Shown piece by piece: positions 1 through 8,680 of a stretch of 16,519 nt of DNA. The stretch's first letter is position 1; each line of letters opens with the position of its first letter. The notes under the pieces are model-generated. The model saw only the letters and a list, made by a program, of their open reading frames with translations. It was not told the DNA's origin and made no database searches. This DNA comes from Gonapodya sp. JEL0774 (taxonomy: Eukaryota; Monoblepharomycota; Monoblepharidomycetes; Monoblepharidales; Gonapodyaceae), in the NCBI GenBank assembly GCA_027604505.1, contig JADIIX010000276.1, positions 1 through 16,519 on the forward strand. The letters run 5' to 3'. The translations under genes and the position numbers were made by a program.

Positions 1-2428
1 AAACTTGTACCGCAGCACAGGGTCGTCGGGGAGGTTGTATTGACGCCGCGCGTACCAGTGCGAGTTATTGTTCCCAGCCCGCGGGAAATCGAGCCATTCG
101 GGGTGACCTGAAACGACAAATGAATGAGGTCGATGTTCGAGTGGAAAGACCTCGTCCAGCGCGATTTCGAACTCACCAAATTCATTGCCCATAAAGTTAA
201 GGTAGCCTTCACCTCCCAAAGCGTGGGTGATAAGCCTTCCAAGAGAAAACAATTCAGACGATTTCACAGCGGTGAGACTGCTCTCACAGCCACTTGACTC
301 GCCCCTTGCCTCTCACCGTATCATTTTGTGGAGTTGAATACCCCTATCGATGACCATCGTCCGGGGTGTTATCTCGCTCATGTTGGTATACATTTCCGCA
401 TCCATGAGCCAGAACGCGATGGATTTGTCGCCCACTAAAGCTTGGTCGTGAGATTCGCAATAAGCGATGGTACCCTCTTTGTACCGACGATCGGAGAGAG
501 TCCACGTAATCTTCTCCATCTGTTCACACACACAAACAACGGATGGAGATCTGAGATGCAAAGGTCCGCATCTCGTGTTTATGGCGGGCACTTACATCCC
601 ACTCGTCGTCGCTGAGATGCTTGAGCATTTTGATCCACATGTCGGGCACCGCCATAGCAAGACGGTAGTCAAAACCAATCCCGCCTTCCTCTGTGGGGCG
701 ACAGAGCGCAGGCATCCCAGATACGTCCTCAGCGATGGTGATGGCGTTGGGGTAGATAGAGTGGGTCATGTCATTGGCCTGAGATTATGAACACTCTGAA
801 ATGAGAGAGTTGCGAAGGAAACACCGTGCATGAATCTCACAAGCATGAGATATATCACTGCGTCCATGTCAACGGCATCACCAAAGTATTCTTGATAACC
901 TCCGGCGAATCCGGTACCCATGCCATGGTGGTGATACATCATACTTGTCACGCCATCGAAGCGGAAGCCGTCGAATCTGAACGCAGAATAGATTGGTGAC
1001 ATTTTGCATGACGATAACTGCCAGCTCATGGACAAAGAGCGCCCATACCTGTATTCTCGCAGCCACATCCGTAAGTTGGAAAGCAAGAAGCGAATGGTTT
1101 CGTGGTTACCGTAGTTGAACAGACGTGAGTCCCACAGTGTGTGCTCTCCGCGGGGTGGAGAGTGAAAAAGGTGGTGGTCTTGTTGTGGATGGACAAAAGC
1201 ACAACACCCGTGAGGTTTCTTTAATTGGAGTGACCGAATCGAAACCATCCCAAACGGCGCGACGAACTCACCGGATCCATCGAACATATTAATCCCATCC
1301 TCTACGTTCTTACTCGCGTGGCTGTGAACAACATCCAACAGAACAACGATTCCCAACCCATGTGCCGTATCCACAAGCTCCATAAGTTCCTCTGGTGTCC
1401 CGAATCTCGAACTTGCTGCGAAAAATGATGTGACTTGATAACCGAATGAGGCGTAGTACGGGTGCTCCATGACGGCCATCAGTTGGATGGCGTTATACCC
1501 CAAAGCATGAACGCGAGGGAGGACGTGTTGAGAGAAGTGCGAGTAAGTGGCTATACGGGGCTCCGGGGAAGAAATTCCGACTAGAAACATCAGGCAAAAT
1601 CAAGGGAGGTAAAACACTCGCGGTTGCAATTCATGTAGGGACAGATTGCCCACCGTGAGATTCGTAGATTTTCAGACACTTGGGCCTCGGCGGGCTTGTA
1701 TTTTTCCACACATACGGTTGTGGTGGATTCCAGAATACAGCTTCATCGGGATGGAATGAAACATGTTCTCACTCGCCGGATAATTGACTCTGATGACTCA
1801 AGTACTTACCTTCGTACGGCTTCGTCCCTTCTTGTTCGGCTCTCTTGATCCAAACGGGTAATCTGTACACCCTCTCTCCGTTCTGGGTCACCATCGTGAT
1901 TTTGACTTTACTGCCATGCGGGATCGCACAGGTGCCGTCCGAGTGATCGGGAACAAAGATCTCCCAATGACCAAAAGGGAGTGCTGTCATAACGTGTGAT
2001 TTGGGATCCCAGTTGTTGAAGGTGCCGACAAGGGATGCCTGGAATTGAAATGCGGCGGATCAGGAAGGTCAATATACGAATCAACTCTGTGAACAGATGC
2101 AAAGTAGCGCCATACACCGGAGATGCTACCGAAGATATCGTACCTCCTTTGCACCCGGAGCCCATTCCCGATACCATACCCCTTTCTTCTCCTTGTCGTA
2201 GTTGAGTCCAAACCTCTCGTAGCCCTTTGAGAACTTTTCCATGCCCCCTTCATTTACATCGATGGTCTGTCTCCACTGATTGTAGACGTAGAACCGGTGC
2301 TCAAGAGAGCCTTTGAATGGTTCGAGCCACGGGTCGAGGTCGAGCAAGGGTTTCACGGGTGAGGTGTTTGGGGGAATCTCCGGAGGAGCAGAAGGAATCA
2401 GATTTTCGACGAGGGGTACAGATTTCAT
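1..2428 (-). CDS. GLC3: 1,4-alpha-glucan (glycogen) branching enzyme, 3' end cut by window
   Basis: GH13 enzyme that creates alpha-1,6 branches in glycogen in the cytosol. Exons read on the minus strand: 2428-2144, 2038-1810, 1740-1654, 1580-1272, 1178-1049, 976-841, 778-596, 519-317, 235-177 and 107-1. The nine introns are 62-105 nt, all GT-AG, and the frame stays open throughout. The 576 residues present include the N-terminal CBM48-like module ([10 protein letters not shown], residues about 85-95; GTFNNWDP), then [10 protein letters not shown] near 200. The catalytic set follows: nucleophile Asp354 in GFRFDGVTS, acid/base Glu409 in [11 protein letters not shown], and His477-Asp478 in ESHDQAL. 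These sit three positions before the human GBE1 equivalents (357, 412, 481). MGNEFGHPEW and the start of the C-terminal part are present. The family is about 700 residues long, so roughly 120 are missing beyond position 1. The start ATG at 2428 gives the expected short N-terminus. Identification is very secure; the symbol is that of the yeast orthologue. Confidence 0.96.
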
Positions 2429-2623
2429 GGTGGAGGGAGAGGATGATTTGGAAGGGGCTGAGAAGAGGGAATATGAGGCGGAATCACGCGTGAGTCGCCT
2501 TTAAATATGTCCAATATCCTCGCCACAGCATACGGTCTCGAACACAATGAAGCAAAAAGACCCATTCATTCCTTGCTTTTATTGTTCAAGATTGGGCCAT
2601 CATCCTCGCTCCTTTGTGTCGGG

Positions 2624-3268
2624 CTAGGGAAACAACGTAATATCGCGAAACACACCGAACGCAGATACGTCAGCAACAGCGGAATCGAATGGTTCCAGTT
2701 TCGTGGTAGTTGCAAACGATAAATGTCCTAACGCGACCTCCAAGTCCCGAACCTCCGCATCCAGTCCACTGAGAGCTTTCGAGAATCTGTCTCCTGAATC
2801 CATAACACAGGAATACTGTCCGGTCAGAGAGTGAACCTTTTTGAAGACTGCTCCTTTTCCCGGAACATCTCCCACTTTCGAGAGCAATTTCTCGAGTTCG
2901 CTTGTGATCGTGGAAAGAGGGTTTGAAGCCAAGACACCACGAGCCCCGTCTAATGAGAATGAAGCTCCATCCGCGATAGCACGTCGAAACTCCACAAGTT
3001 GAGGTAAAATCTCAGATAATGGGGATAGTTCCAACTGACCCTGATTCGCGGATTCGGTGGCAGATGATGCTGCAACTGCAGTAATCGCGGGATGTGAAGC
3101 AGCCTCGACTAGTTCGCGGGCGGCCACGAGAGAGCGACCAGACAATACTTCTGAAGGACGACGGCCCACCAAAGTGGGTGCTGGCGCTGATTGGGCCTCC
3201 CCGTTGGAAGCCGAGTTCGAAGTCGTAAGGATGGGATTCTCAGATTCTGAGCCGGGAGAGGTCGTCAT
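2624..3268 (-). CDS. Hypothetical intronless protein, 214 aa
   Basis: A single open frame of 214 codons. The frame is open upstream to 3319, but only through a non-ATG codon (GTG), so the ATG at 3268 is taken as the start. The N-terminal third is rich in Ser, Ala and Pro. The rest is predicted mostly helical from its pattern of hydrophobics, with segments such as LPQLVEFRRAI, ITSELEKLLSKV and LDAEVRDLEVALGHL that could form short coiled coils. There is no signal peptide, membrane segment or recognisable motif. The stop lies 195 bp before the start of the branching-enzyme gene on the same strand, so the two are tandem with a short shared intergenic space. I do not recognise the family. Coding status is supported by length, composition and the lack of equally good overlapping frames; function is unknown. 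Confidence 0.7.
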   Translation of the reverse strand: MTTSPGSESENPILTTSNSASNGEAQSAPAPTLVGRRPSEVLSGRSLVAARELVEAASHPAITAVAASSATESANQGQLELSPLSEILPQLVEFRRAIADGASFSLDGARGVLASNPLSTITSELEKLLSKVGDVPGKGAVFKKVHSLTGQYSCVMDSGDRFSKALSGLDAEVRDLEVALGHLSFATTTKLEPFDSAVADVSAFGVFRDITLFP

Positions 3269-3883
3269 TCGTAAGAGTCTCGAGATACACAAGACAAAGA
3301 GACAGTGATTTCTCGGCACTTCAAATAGAACGCAAGGTTTTATTCAATGAGCTGACGACGGCGATGAAACTCGTCTCTGCTGATGTGGCCAGTTGTCCTG
3401 AGGCACCAAGGCATGTGTCACTCCCATCCCAGGAAAACGGAGAATCGATGACGTCGAAATGATCAATACCTACCTTATGATGGTGAAGGATTTATTGGTT
3501 GCTGTACGTAGGTTTTGGAACGTGGAGGTTTCCGGAATACGAGGATGGATGGTGAATGACGTCATCAGAAGTTCAGACATGTCAATGATACAGTGTAATT
3601 AGTACAACTCATGCCAGTCATTTGTGTAGTCTTGATTGATGGTGGACTGTCTGCATGATTGATATCAATCGGAAGCGATATTTGTTATATACAAAATGGG
3701 AGTACATTGCTCGCAAAACGCTCACGTTGTGATGCGCTCTATAGTGCTCTTCAAAAGTCAGTTATTGAAAAGACTGTCACAGCAAGTGGTTGCAATTGAG
3801 CGGCCACCTTTTGCCGTGTTGCGTACAAAACTGCTCTTCCCATAAGGAAAATCCTGCACCGAATGATTGAATTAGAGCGGTTT
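3269..3883. other. Intergenic region, 615 bp, no gene seen
   Basis: Lies between the start of the 214-aa gene and the stop of receptor copy 1, and should hold the promoter of the former. No open frame of note occurs on either strand. It contains a perfect palindromic TGACGTCA (CRE/ATF-type) at 3557-3564, about 290 bp upstream of the 214-aa gene, and AT-rich stretches near 3590-3700. No RNA gene or repeat is apparent. Confidence 0.6.
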
Positions 3884-5216
3884 CTATGGTGCTAAAGAAG
3901 TTATTGGTCTAGTGTCTCGGATACCTCGTTCCCCAGACGATGTTGTACCATGATTGTCCTTTTCATTTTCAATGTCAGTTGCATTTCCGCAACCTGACAA
4001 CGACACAAAACTTCGCCACAACCGATCATCCATCCATGTGACTAGCATAGGATCAATGAGGGTGTGGAAGCTAGCCAAGAGGCTCGCAATTCCTGATACG
4101 ATGGGGGGATTCAGCGCCGTTCCAGTCAACAGTTCGTAAAAGACTTTGACAAGGAAGGGGAGATAAAACGTAATGTAAACAAGCAGTATAATAAACGCTC
4201 GGGCTGCCATTCGGATATCTTTCCAGTGAATGTGCGATGCGGGTTGACCGCTTTGTCCGAGACTGGGGACCACATCCTGTTGGTCAATGAGCTCGGTTGA
4301 CTGCAGGTTCTCCTGAAAAATACGAGTAATGAGGCGCATGTCTTTCTGGACAAGTATAATCTTTCTTCCAATGGCAGTATAGCAGTAAGCGATGGTGATG
4401 CTTCCGAGAACGTCCGTAAAGTAACCTGACACAGCGAACATAGCCTGCTGCAAGACATCGCGAGACTGGAAATTTGCACTGCATATCTGCAGGTTTATGT
4501 TCAAGATTTTTCGTTCGATTGGATCTCGGGGTGTCTCACTTACGTCGGGAAACGTATCTAGTGACATGTGTCGCAGTCCCGCTGATACACCCGAAGGAAC
4601 AAACACCCAGATCCAGCCACCCAGTGAAGCAAATGCGTATCTAGCTGAGTGGTGACCCGTGGATGTGCTCCTACAGATCGCTGAATACCGCTCAACCGCT
4701 AAGTGAGGGTTCATTGCGATGGTCAAGTCAGAACAGAAGCCGCAAAGGATTCCCAGTGGCAACCACCTATCAGTGTCATAGTCCAAATTGCAACAGTAGC
4801 GCCACCGAGGGTCATCATGCCAGTGGCATCGCACACGAGTTGTATCGGTTCGCGGTTGGAAACCACCATGGACACCGAGCTGGTGAATAGAGAGGTGGAT
4901 ATGACGAGATCACAAAGAAACAGATTGATGTAGAGGACACCAATAGCTTTTGTTTGATTCTTTATGAGAGCGTGCCGGGGATTGCCCAAAACATCACGAA
5001 AGGAGAGTAAATTGTGATTGTAAGCAATGGAACTTGTCGGCGATTCAATCAATCTACCCTTGCAATCCAGGCGTTTCCGATTAATATTGGAGTGATTAGT
5101 ATTCCACCGATACTGAAGGCAACAAGGGTGATGGTGAACGACCGGACAAGAGAATCGAGAGGTCGAGTGCCGCCTTCAGCATCAAGCAACAGGGATCCAT
5201 CCTGAGAAACGGACAT
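3884..5216 (-). CDS. Class A (rhodopsin-like) G protein-coupled receptor, copy 1
   Basis: Predicted seven-transmembrane receptor of 369 residues. Exons: 5216-5058, 4959-4767, 4698-4544 and 4486-3884. Introns are 98, 68 and 57 nt in phases 0, 1 and 0. TM1 (about 25-49) ends IGNAWIAR. TM2 has NLFLCD with Asp70 at the usual sodium-site position. Cys96 at the top of TM3 can pair with Cys171 in the second extracellular loop. TM3 ends in the (D/E)RY box as AVERYSAIC (Glu120-Tyr122), whose alanine codon is split by intron 2. TM4 has its Trp (GGWIWVF). TM6 has FYLP (276-279) in place of CWxP. TM7 has DPMLVTW (Asp314) in place of NPxxY, followed by a helix-8-like MDDRLWRSF and a Cys. No lysine is present at the retinal-attachment position, so a light receptor is unlikely. 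The 57-nt intron 3 is open in frame, so retention cannot be excluded, but splicing matches copy 2. Ligand and G protein are unknown. Confidence 0.87.
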
Positions 5217-5513
5217 GGTTGAGCGTTGACCTAATGATAGTGGAGGCGCTCGAGAAGCGTCTGCCTGGGTCCATCATCGATCGGCGAATCAGCGGGCACA
5301 GTTTCCCTGGAGCCTTTCCCGTCCTGACATGGGGTGCAATCAAACCGTAATGAAGACGGTCAGTATGAAGAACGCACATGCTCATCGCTTTATACAATTA
5401 TACAAGGAGACGTGTCTTATACTCCTCTGGACAGACTTGGCTGCTCGCTGAACATTAAGAAAGGTGGAACCGGGTCTCGTCTCGAACTGCGATGTTGGGA
5501 AATGAATTCAAGA
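5217..5513. other. Intergenic region between receptor copies 1 and 2
   Basis: A 297-bp spacer holding the promoter of copy 1 and the 3' region of copy 2. Overlapping short frames on both strands have low-complexity or shadow character. I see no RNA gene or repeat. Confidence 0.5.
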
Positions 5514-6872
5514 TCATACAATCTGCTCCTGCTCTACATTTGTGGAGTGTATTATTCGACTACGGGAGATCATAATGGTCTCCCCTGCATGGTTTCCCGA
5601 GGACCCCTCAACCACATTGCCATATCCAATTGATGAGAGAAGACTTTGACGGAGTCGCTCATCCATGTACGTGACCAGTATGGGATCAATGAAAGCGTGT
5701 AAGGCAATGAAGAAGCACGCTATCCCCGAAAAAATCGGTGGTTTCGGATACGTCCCAGTCAGAACCTCGTAGAAAACTTTTATAAGGTAGGGGAAGTAGA
5801 AAACCATGTATACAGCAAGAATGACGAAAGCTCGAGTTGCCACTTGGACGTCCTTCCAGCTGATGTTTGATGCCGTGGAAGACCGTTTATTGATCTGAGG
5901 TATAACTGGTTCTGCATCGCGATCACACAAAGATGAATTCAATTTGTTTCGATGTCGGAGCAAATCCAAGATATTGTTCACATCTTGATGGACGCGGAGT
6001 ATTTTCCGAGTGATCGCCGAGTAGCAATAGAAGATGATGACAGTGCCTGTGAAGTCCACAAAGTATCCACAAATTGCTGTGAGAGTCTGCTGCAGTACGT
6101 CCCGAGTGGTAAAATTTCCACTACAAACCTACAACCGAGGACAATAGCGCCAGCTATTTGTCAGTTATGAAACGTTTTGTTATGATCAGGTTTAAAGCAT
6201 GGGGCTCACAGCTGGGAACGTATCCAAAATCATATGATGCACAAGTGCAGCGGGTACCCCAGGTGCAAAGACCCAAATCCAGCCAATCAACGCAATGGCT
6301 GCGTATCGAGAGGAGTAGCATGCTGTCGGTGTGTCTCTGCAGATAACTGAATATCGTTCCACCGCTGAAGAAAAAATAAATCGAAGTATTAAGGACAAAG
6401 TAGCAGTACGCATCAATCGCCTCAGAGAGACAGAAAATATACGTACCCATAAGCGCCATTGTCCAAATGGCCACCGTCCCACCTCCGAGCAACACAATAC
6501 CAGTGACGTCACATGAGAGCTGAGAGATTGCACCGTCCGAAGCAATCAAAGACACCGAGCTGGCGACAAGTGATGTAGACATCGCCAAGTCGCTACAGAA
6601 AAGGTTAATGTAGAGTACGCCAATGGTTTTGGTTTGTGACTGTCGAGGGTGTTCGATAAGAAGCAATTGTGCTCGTGACCCTAAATCACACAAAAGAACA
6701 TCCTCACTCTCACTCTCCACGCATTAAGAATAATGATCGATGTTGATATGATTCCCCCACCGCCAAGAAAGAGAAAGACAATGATAAATGATTGGACCAT
6801 GGCCGATTTTACGCTGATCTGGTCCTCAGATCCAAGCGTCGAGACGGAACCATCCCCGTTTCCCGCAGACAT
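5514..6872 (-). CDS. Class A (rhodopsin-like) G protein-coupled receptor, copy 2
   Basis: Paralogue of the receptor at 3884-5216, 375 residues. Exons: 6872-6708, 6639-6447, 6364-6210 and 6128-5514; introns 68, 82 and 81 nt. Exons 2 and 3 are exactly 193 and 155 nt, as in copy 1, and intron phases match (0, 1, 0). Landmarks are NLFCSD with Asp72, Cys98 and Cys173 for the conserved disulfide, AVERYSVIC with Glu122-Tyr124, GWIWVF in TM4, FYFP in TM6 (281-284), and DPILVTY in TM7 (Asp319-Tyr325). The last is closer to canonical NPxxY than in copy 1. The third cytoplasmic loop is about 50-60 residues long, with Ser-rich KRSSTASNIS. The N-terminus is short and has no signal peptide, as is usual for class A. 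At the first donor, two in-frame GTs occur 6 nt apart; 6707 is chosen because it aligns with copies 1 and 3. It probably acts at the plasma membrane through a heterotrimeric G protein (inference). Confidence 0.88.
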
Positions 6873-7226
6873 GATAACTAGGTGAATCGCAATGAAATGT
6901 CAATGGATAACATCCGACGAGAACTTTTGTTCGTCTCCGTTTGTGATCGGCGAATGATAGGTGAGCGGCTGCCTCCTTCCAAGAATCATCCCGGAGCGAC
7001 CAAAAACGGAACACCGGAATCATCCCCTTAGTGATCTCCGCCAACGCCTCATGAGCTGTCGGAGGAGTATGTATGTACTCAAAAGTTTTGTCTCGTTTCG
7101 TCAATCGAATATCGTATTACACCACCGATGCCAAACAATCAATTACATTAATTAAATTGAATCAGAGACATTTTGGTGGCCCATCAAATCAGCACAGTGT
7201 TTGCTTGGCGGGCCTCGCTTCAACTA
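6873..7226. other. Intergenic region between receptor copies 2 and 3
   Basis: A 354-bp spacer upstream of copy 2. A minus-strand frame runs through it and into the first exon of copy 2 (7104-6826), but it starts at a TTG and overlaps the receptor start in another frame, so it is not called. No RNA gene or repeat is seen. Confidence 0.5.
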
Positions 7227-8249
7227 TCACACGACAACATCTGATCGCATCTTCATAATTTCCCGGACTGCTACAGACGGTGGCCCGACTTCTTGCTTAA
7301 TCTCCGCCTTTGCTTCCAGTTGACTGGATCCTGATCCGAAACAGACCAAGCTTGAGACGGATATTCTTAGACGTCTATCCATCCATGTGATCAGAATCGG
7401 ATCACATAATGCGTGAATGTTGACAAGCAAGCTTGCAACTCCCGAAAGAATCGGCGGATGCACGGTTGCTCCCGTGATTAACTCGTAGAAGACTTTCGAG
7501 ACATACGGAAGATAGAACAGAGCATAAACAACCGCCACAATGAAAGAGCGAAGAGCAAGCTCAACATCACGCCGATTGATTGAGGGTACTGATCGCACAC
7601 TAGATCTTTTCGTGTGTATGCTGGCCCGGGGTGCTCGCTTGGATTTTTGCTCGGCGAATTCCTCTGATTTCGAGCTGCCAGCACTTCTTTCGGGGACGCG
7701 GGAATTTTCATGGCGGGTAACAGCACTCGTTTGGCTCCGTACTTGAATGACCTTAGAAATCTCGCGGAACCAGAATGGAAGATACTGCACCTATAAGTGC
7801 CATGTTCCATATTCCACATACCGCCGCGCCGAGTGTGAGAATTCCTGTTGCGTCACATGTTCTTTGATTTGGCATTCCGTTATGAACAGTCATGGCGGCA
7901 GCTGCGGTGAAGACCGCTGCGCTCAACGCCATATCGCACAAAAAGAGATTCAAATAGAGAATGTCGATCGTTTTTGCTACGGACTGGACAAGGAGTGCGG
8001 ACAGGCATCGTTTAGCTCAATCCTACATTTCCGAAGGATGTTCAGCAAACCCCAATGCTTTAGGGCGAAATTGCATGGAGTCGCCCTGATTGGAATTGTT
8101 ACCTTCACGCGAATGGCATTGGCGAGAAGGAACATGACAACAAAGAATGTGATGAAGCTCAGAATCATTCGTGTGATGACGAAAGGTCTTGTTTGCGGGT
8201 CAAGATGGACACCGCCCAAAACATCCCAGTATGGGGCCTCTCCATCCAT
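7227..8249 (-). pseudogene. Class A GPCR copy 3, internally deleted and out of frame
   Basis: Third member of the tandem set, damaged. Exon 1 is 8249-8103 (TM1, ending ANAIRVK). Intron 1 (119 nt) sits at the same phase-0 position as in copies 1 and 2. Exon 2, 7983-7791, is again exactly 193 nt (NLFLCD, Cys in RTCDATG, TM3). At that point the sequence jumps to the cytoplasmic end of TM5. From about 7770 it reads WFREISKVIQVRS, then a long Arg/Lys/Ser-rich third loop, TM6 with FYLPY and TM7 with DPILITW, ending at the stop at 7227. The ERY motif, TM4, the ECL2 cysteine and most of TM5 are missing (about 50 codons of exon 3 plus about 30 of exon 4, with two introns). The downstream frame is +1 relative to exon 2, with a TAG just before it, and no reasonable splice pair restores it. 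Both flanks are otherwise free of stops, which suggests a fairly recent deletion. A separate product from the 3' half cannot be excluded. Confidence 0.78.
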
Positions 8250-8286
8250 CGACGGGTCGAAGTTTCCGGGACTGTAGCTCTATCGA

Positions 8287-8604
8287 TCAGTCGGAGGATT
8301 GCGAATCCAGTCGTCCAGAGCAGCAGGCAGCCTCCCTGATCCGCCCGATCGGCGAGCAGAGGAACAGAGATACCCGGCTCGGTGCCACTCCACACTGGTA
8401 TGCTTCGGTATTCGTATGTTTCATCGAGCGCATCTCGCAATGGAACTTGCAGGACAGACAAATAATGAGATTCGCCTGACGCGGCTTTGTCATAACTCCA
8501 GACGTTTCACTTGGAGGTCCCTCGTTAAGAACTAGCCCGCAGATGATAGTTCCTGAATTTTCCTTCGATTCTTCGAAAGACGGAAGTGGTTGAGGGATGT
8601 ACAT
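8287..8604 (-). CDS. Uncertain ORF upstream of receptor copy 3
   Basis: Opens with a genuine ATG at 8604 and reads MYIPQPLPSFEESKENSG. The start looks protein-like, but after about residue 37 this frame becomes Cys/Arg/Ser-rich and resembles a shadow. From about 8508 a different minus-strand frame becomes convincing (GESHYLSVLQVPLRDA, then a hydrophobic GGCLLLWTTGFAIL) and runs to a stop at 8165, overlapping the first exon of receptor copy 3. A GTGAAA...CAG pair only 35 nt apart would join the two frames, but it is shorter than every other intron here. It could be a small gene with an unusual intron, a frameshifted gene remnant, or noise. No family is recognised. Confidence 0.3.
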   Translation of the reverse strand: MYIPQPLPSFEESKENSGTIICGLVLNEGPPSETSGVMTKPRQANLIICLSCKFHCEMRSMKHTNTEAYQCGVAPSRVSLFLCSPIGRIREAACCSGRLDSQSSD

Positions 8605-8680
8605 TTGTTGGATTTGGAGTATGTATGTAGCTTAGGGTTATATCGATGGGCATTCACAGCTACATACCCTTCCATTTATA

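Noticed and set aside
6826-7104. Minus-strand 92-codon frame upstream of and overlapping receptor copy 2
   Set aside because: It begins at TTG, not ATG, overlaps the well-supported first exon of copy 2 in another frame, and has no counterpart upstream of copy 1.
3884-8249. Receptors as microbial (type 1) rhodopsins or Ste2/Ste3 pheromone receptors
   Set aside because: There is no retinal lysine in the last helix, and the ERY, DPxxxT[YW] and disulfide pattern is specific to class A receptors.
7747-8277. 176-codon plus-strand frame opposite receptor copy 3
   Set aside because: It is the antisense shadow of copy 3 exons, which have clear receptor homology to copies 1 and 2; its composition is Cys/Arg/Met-rich and shows no motif.
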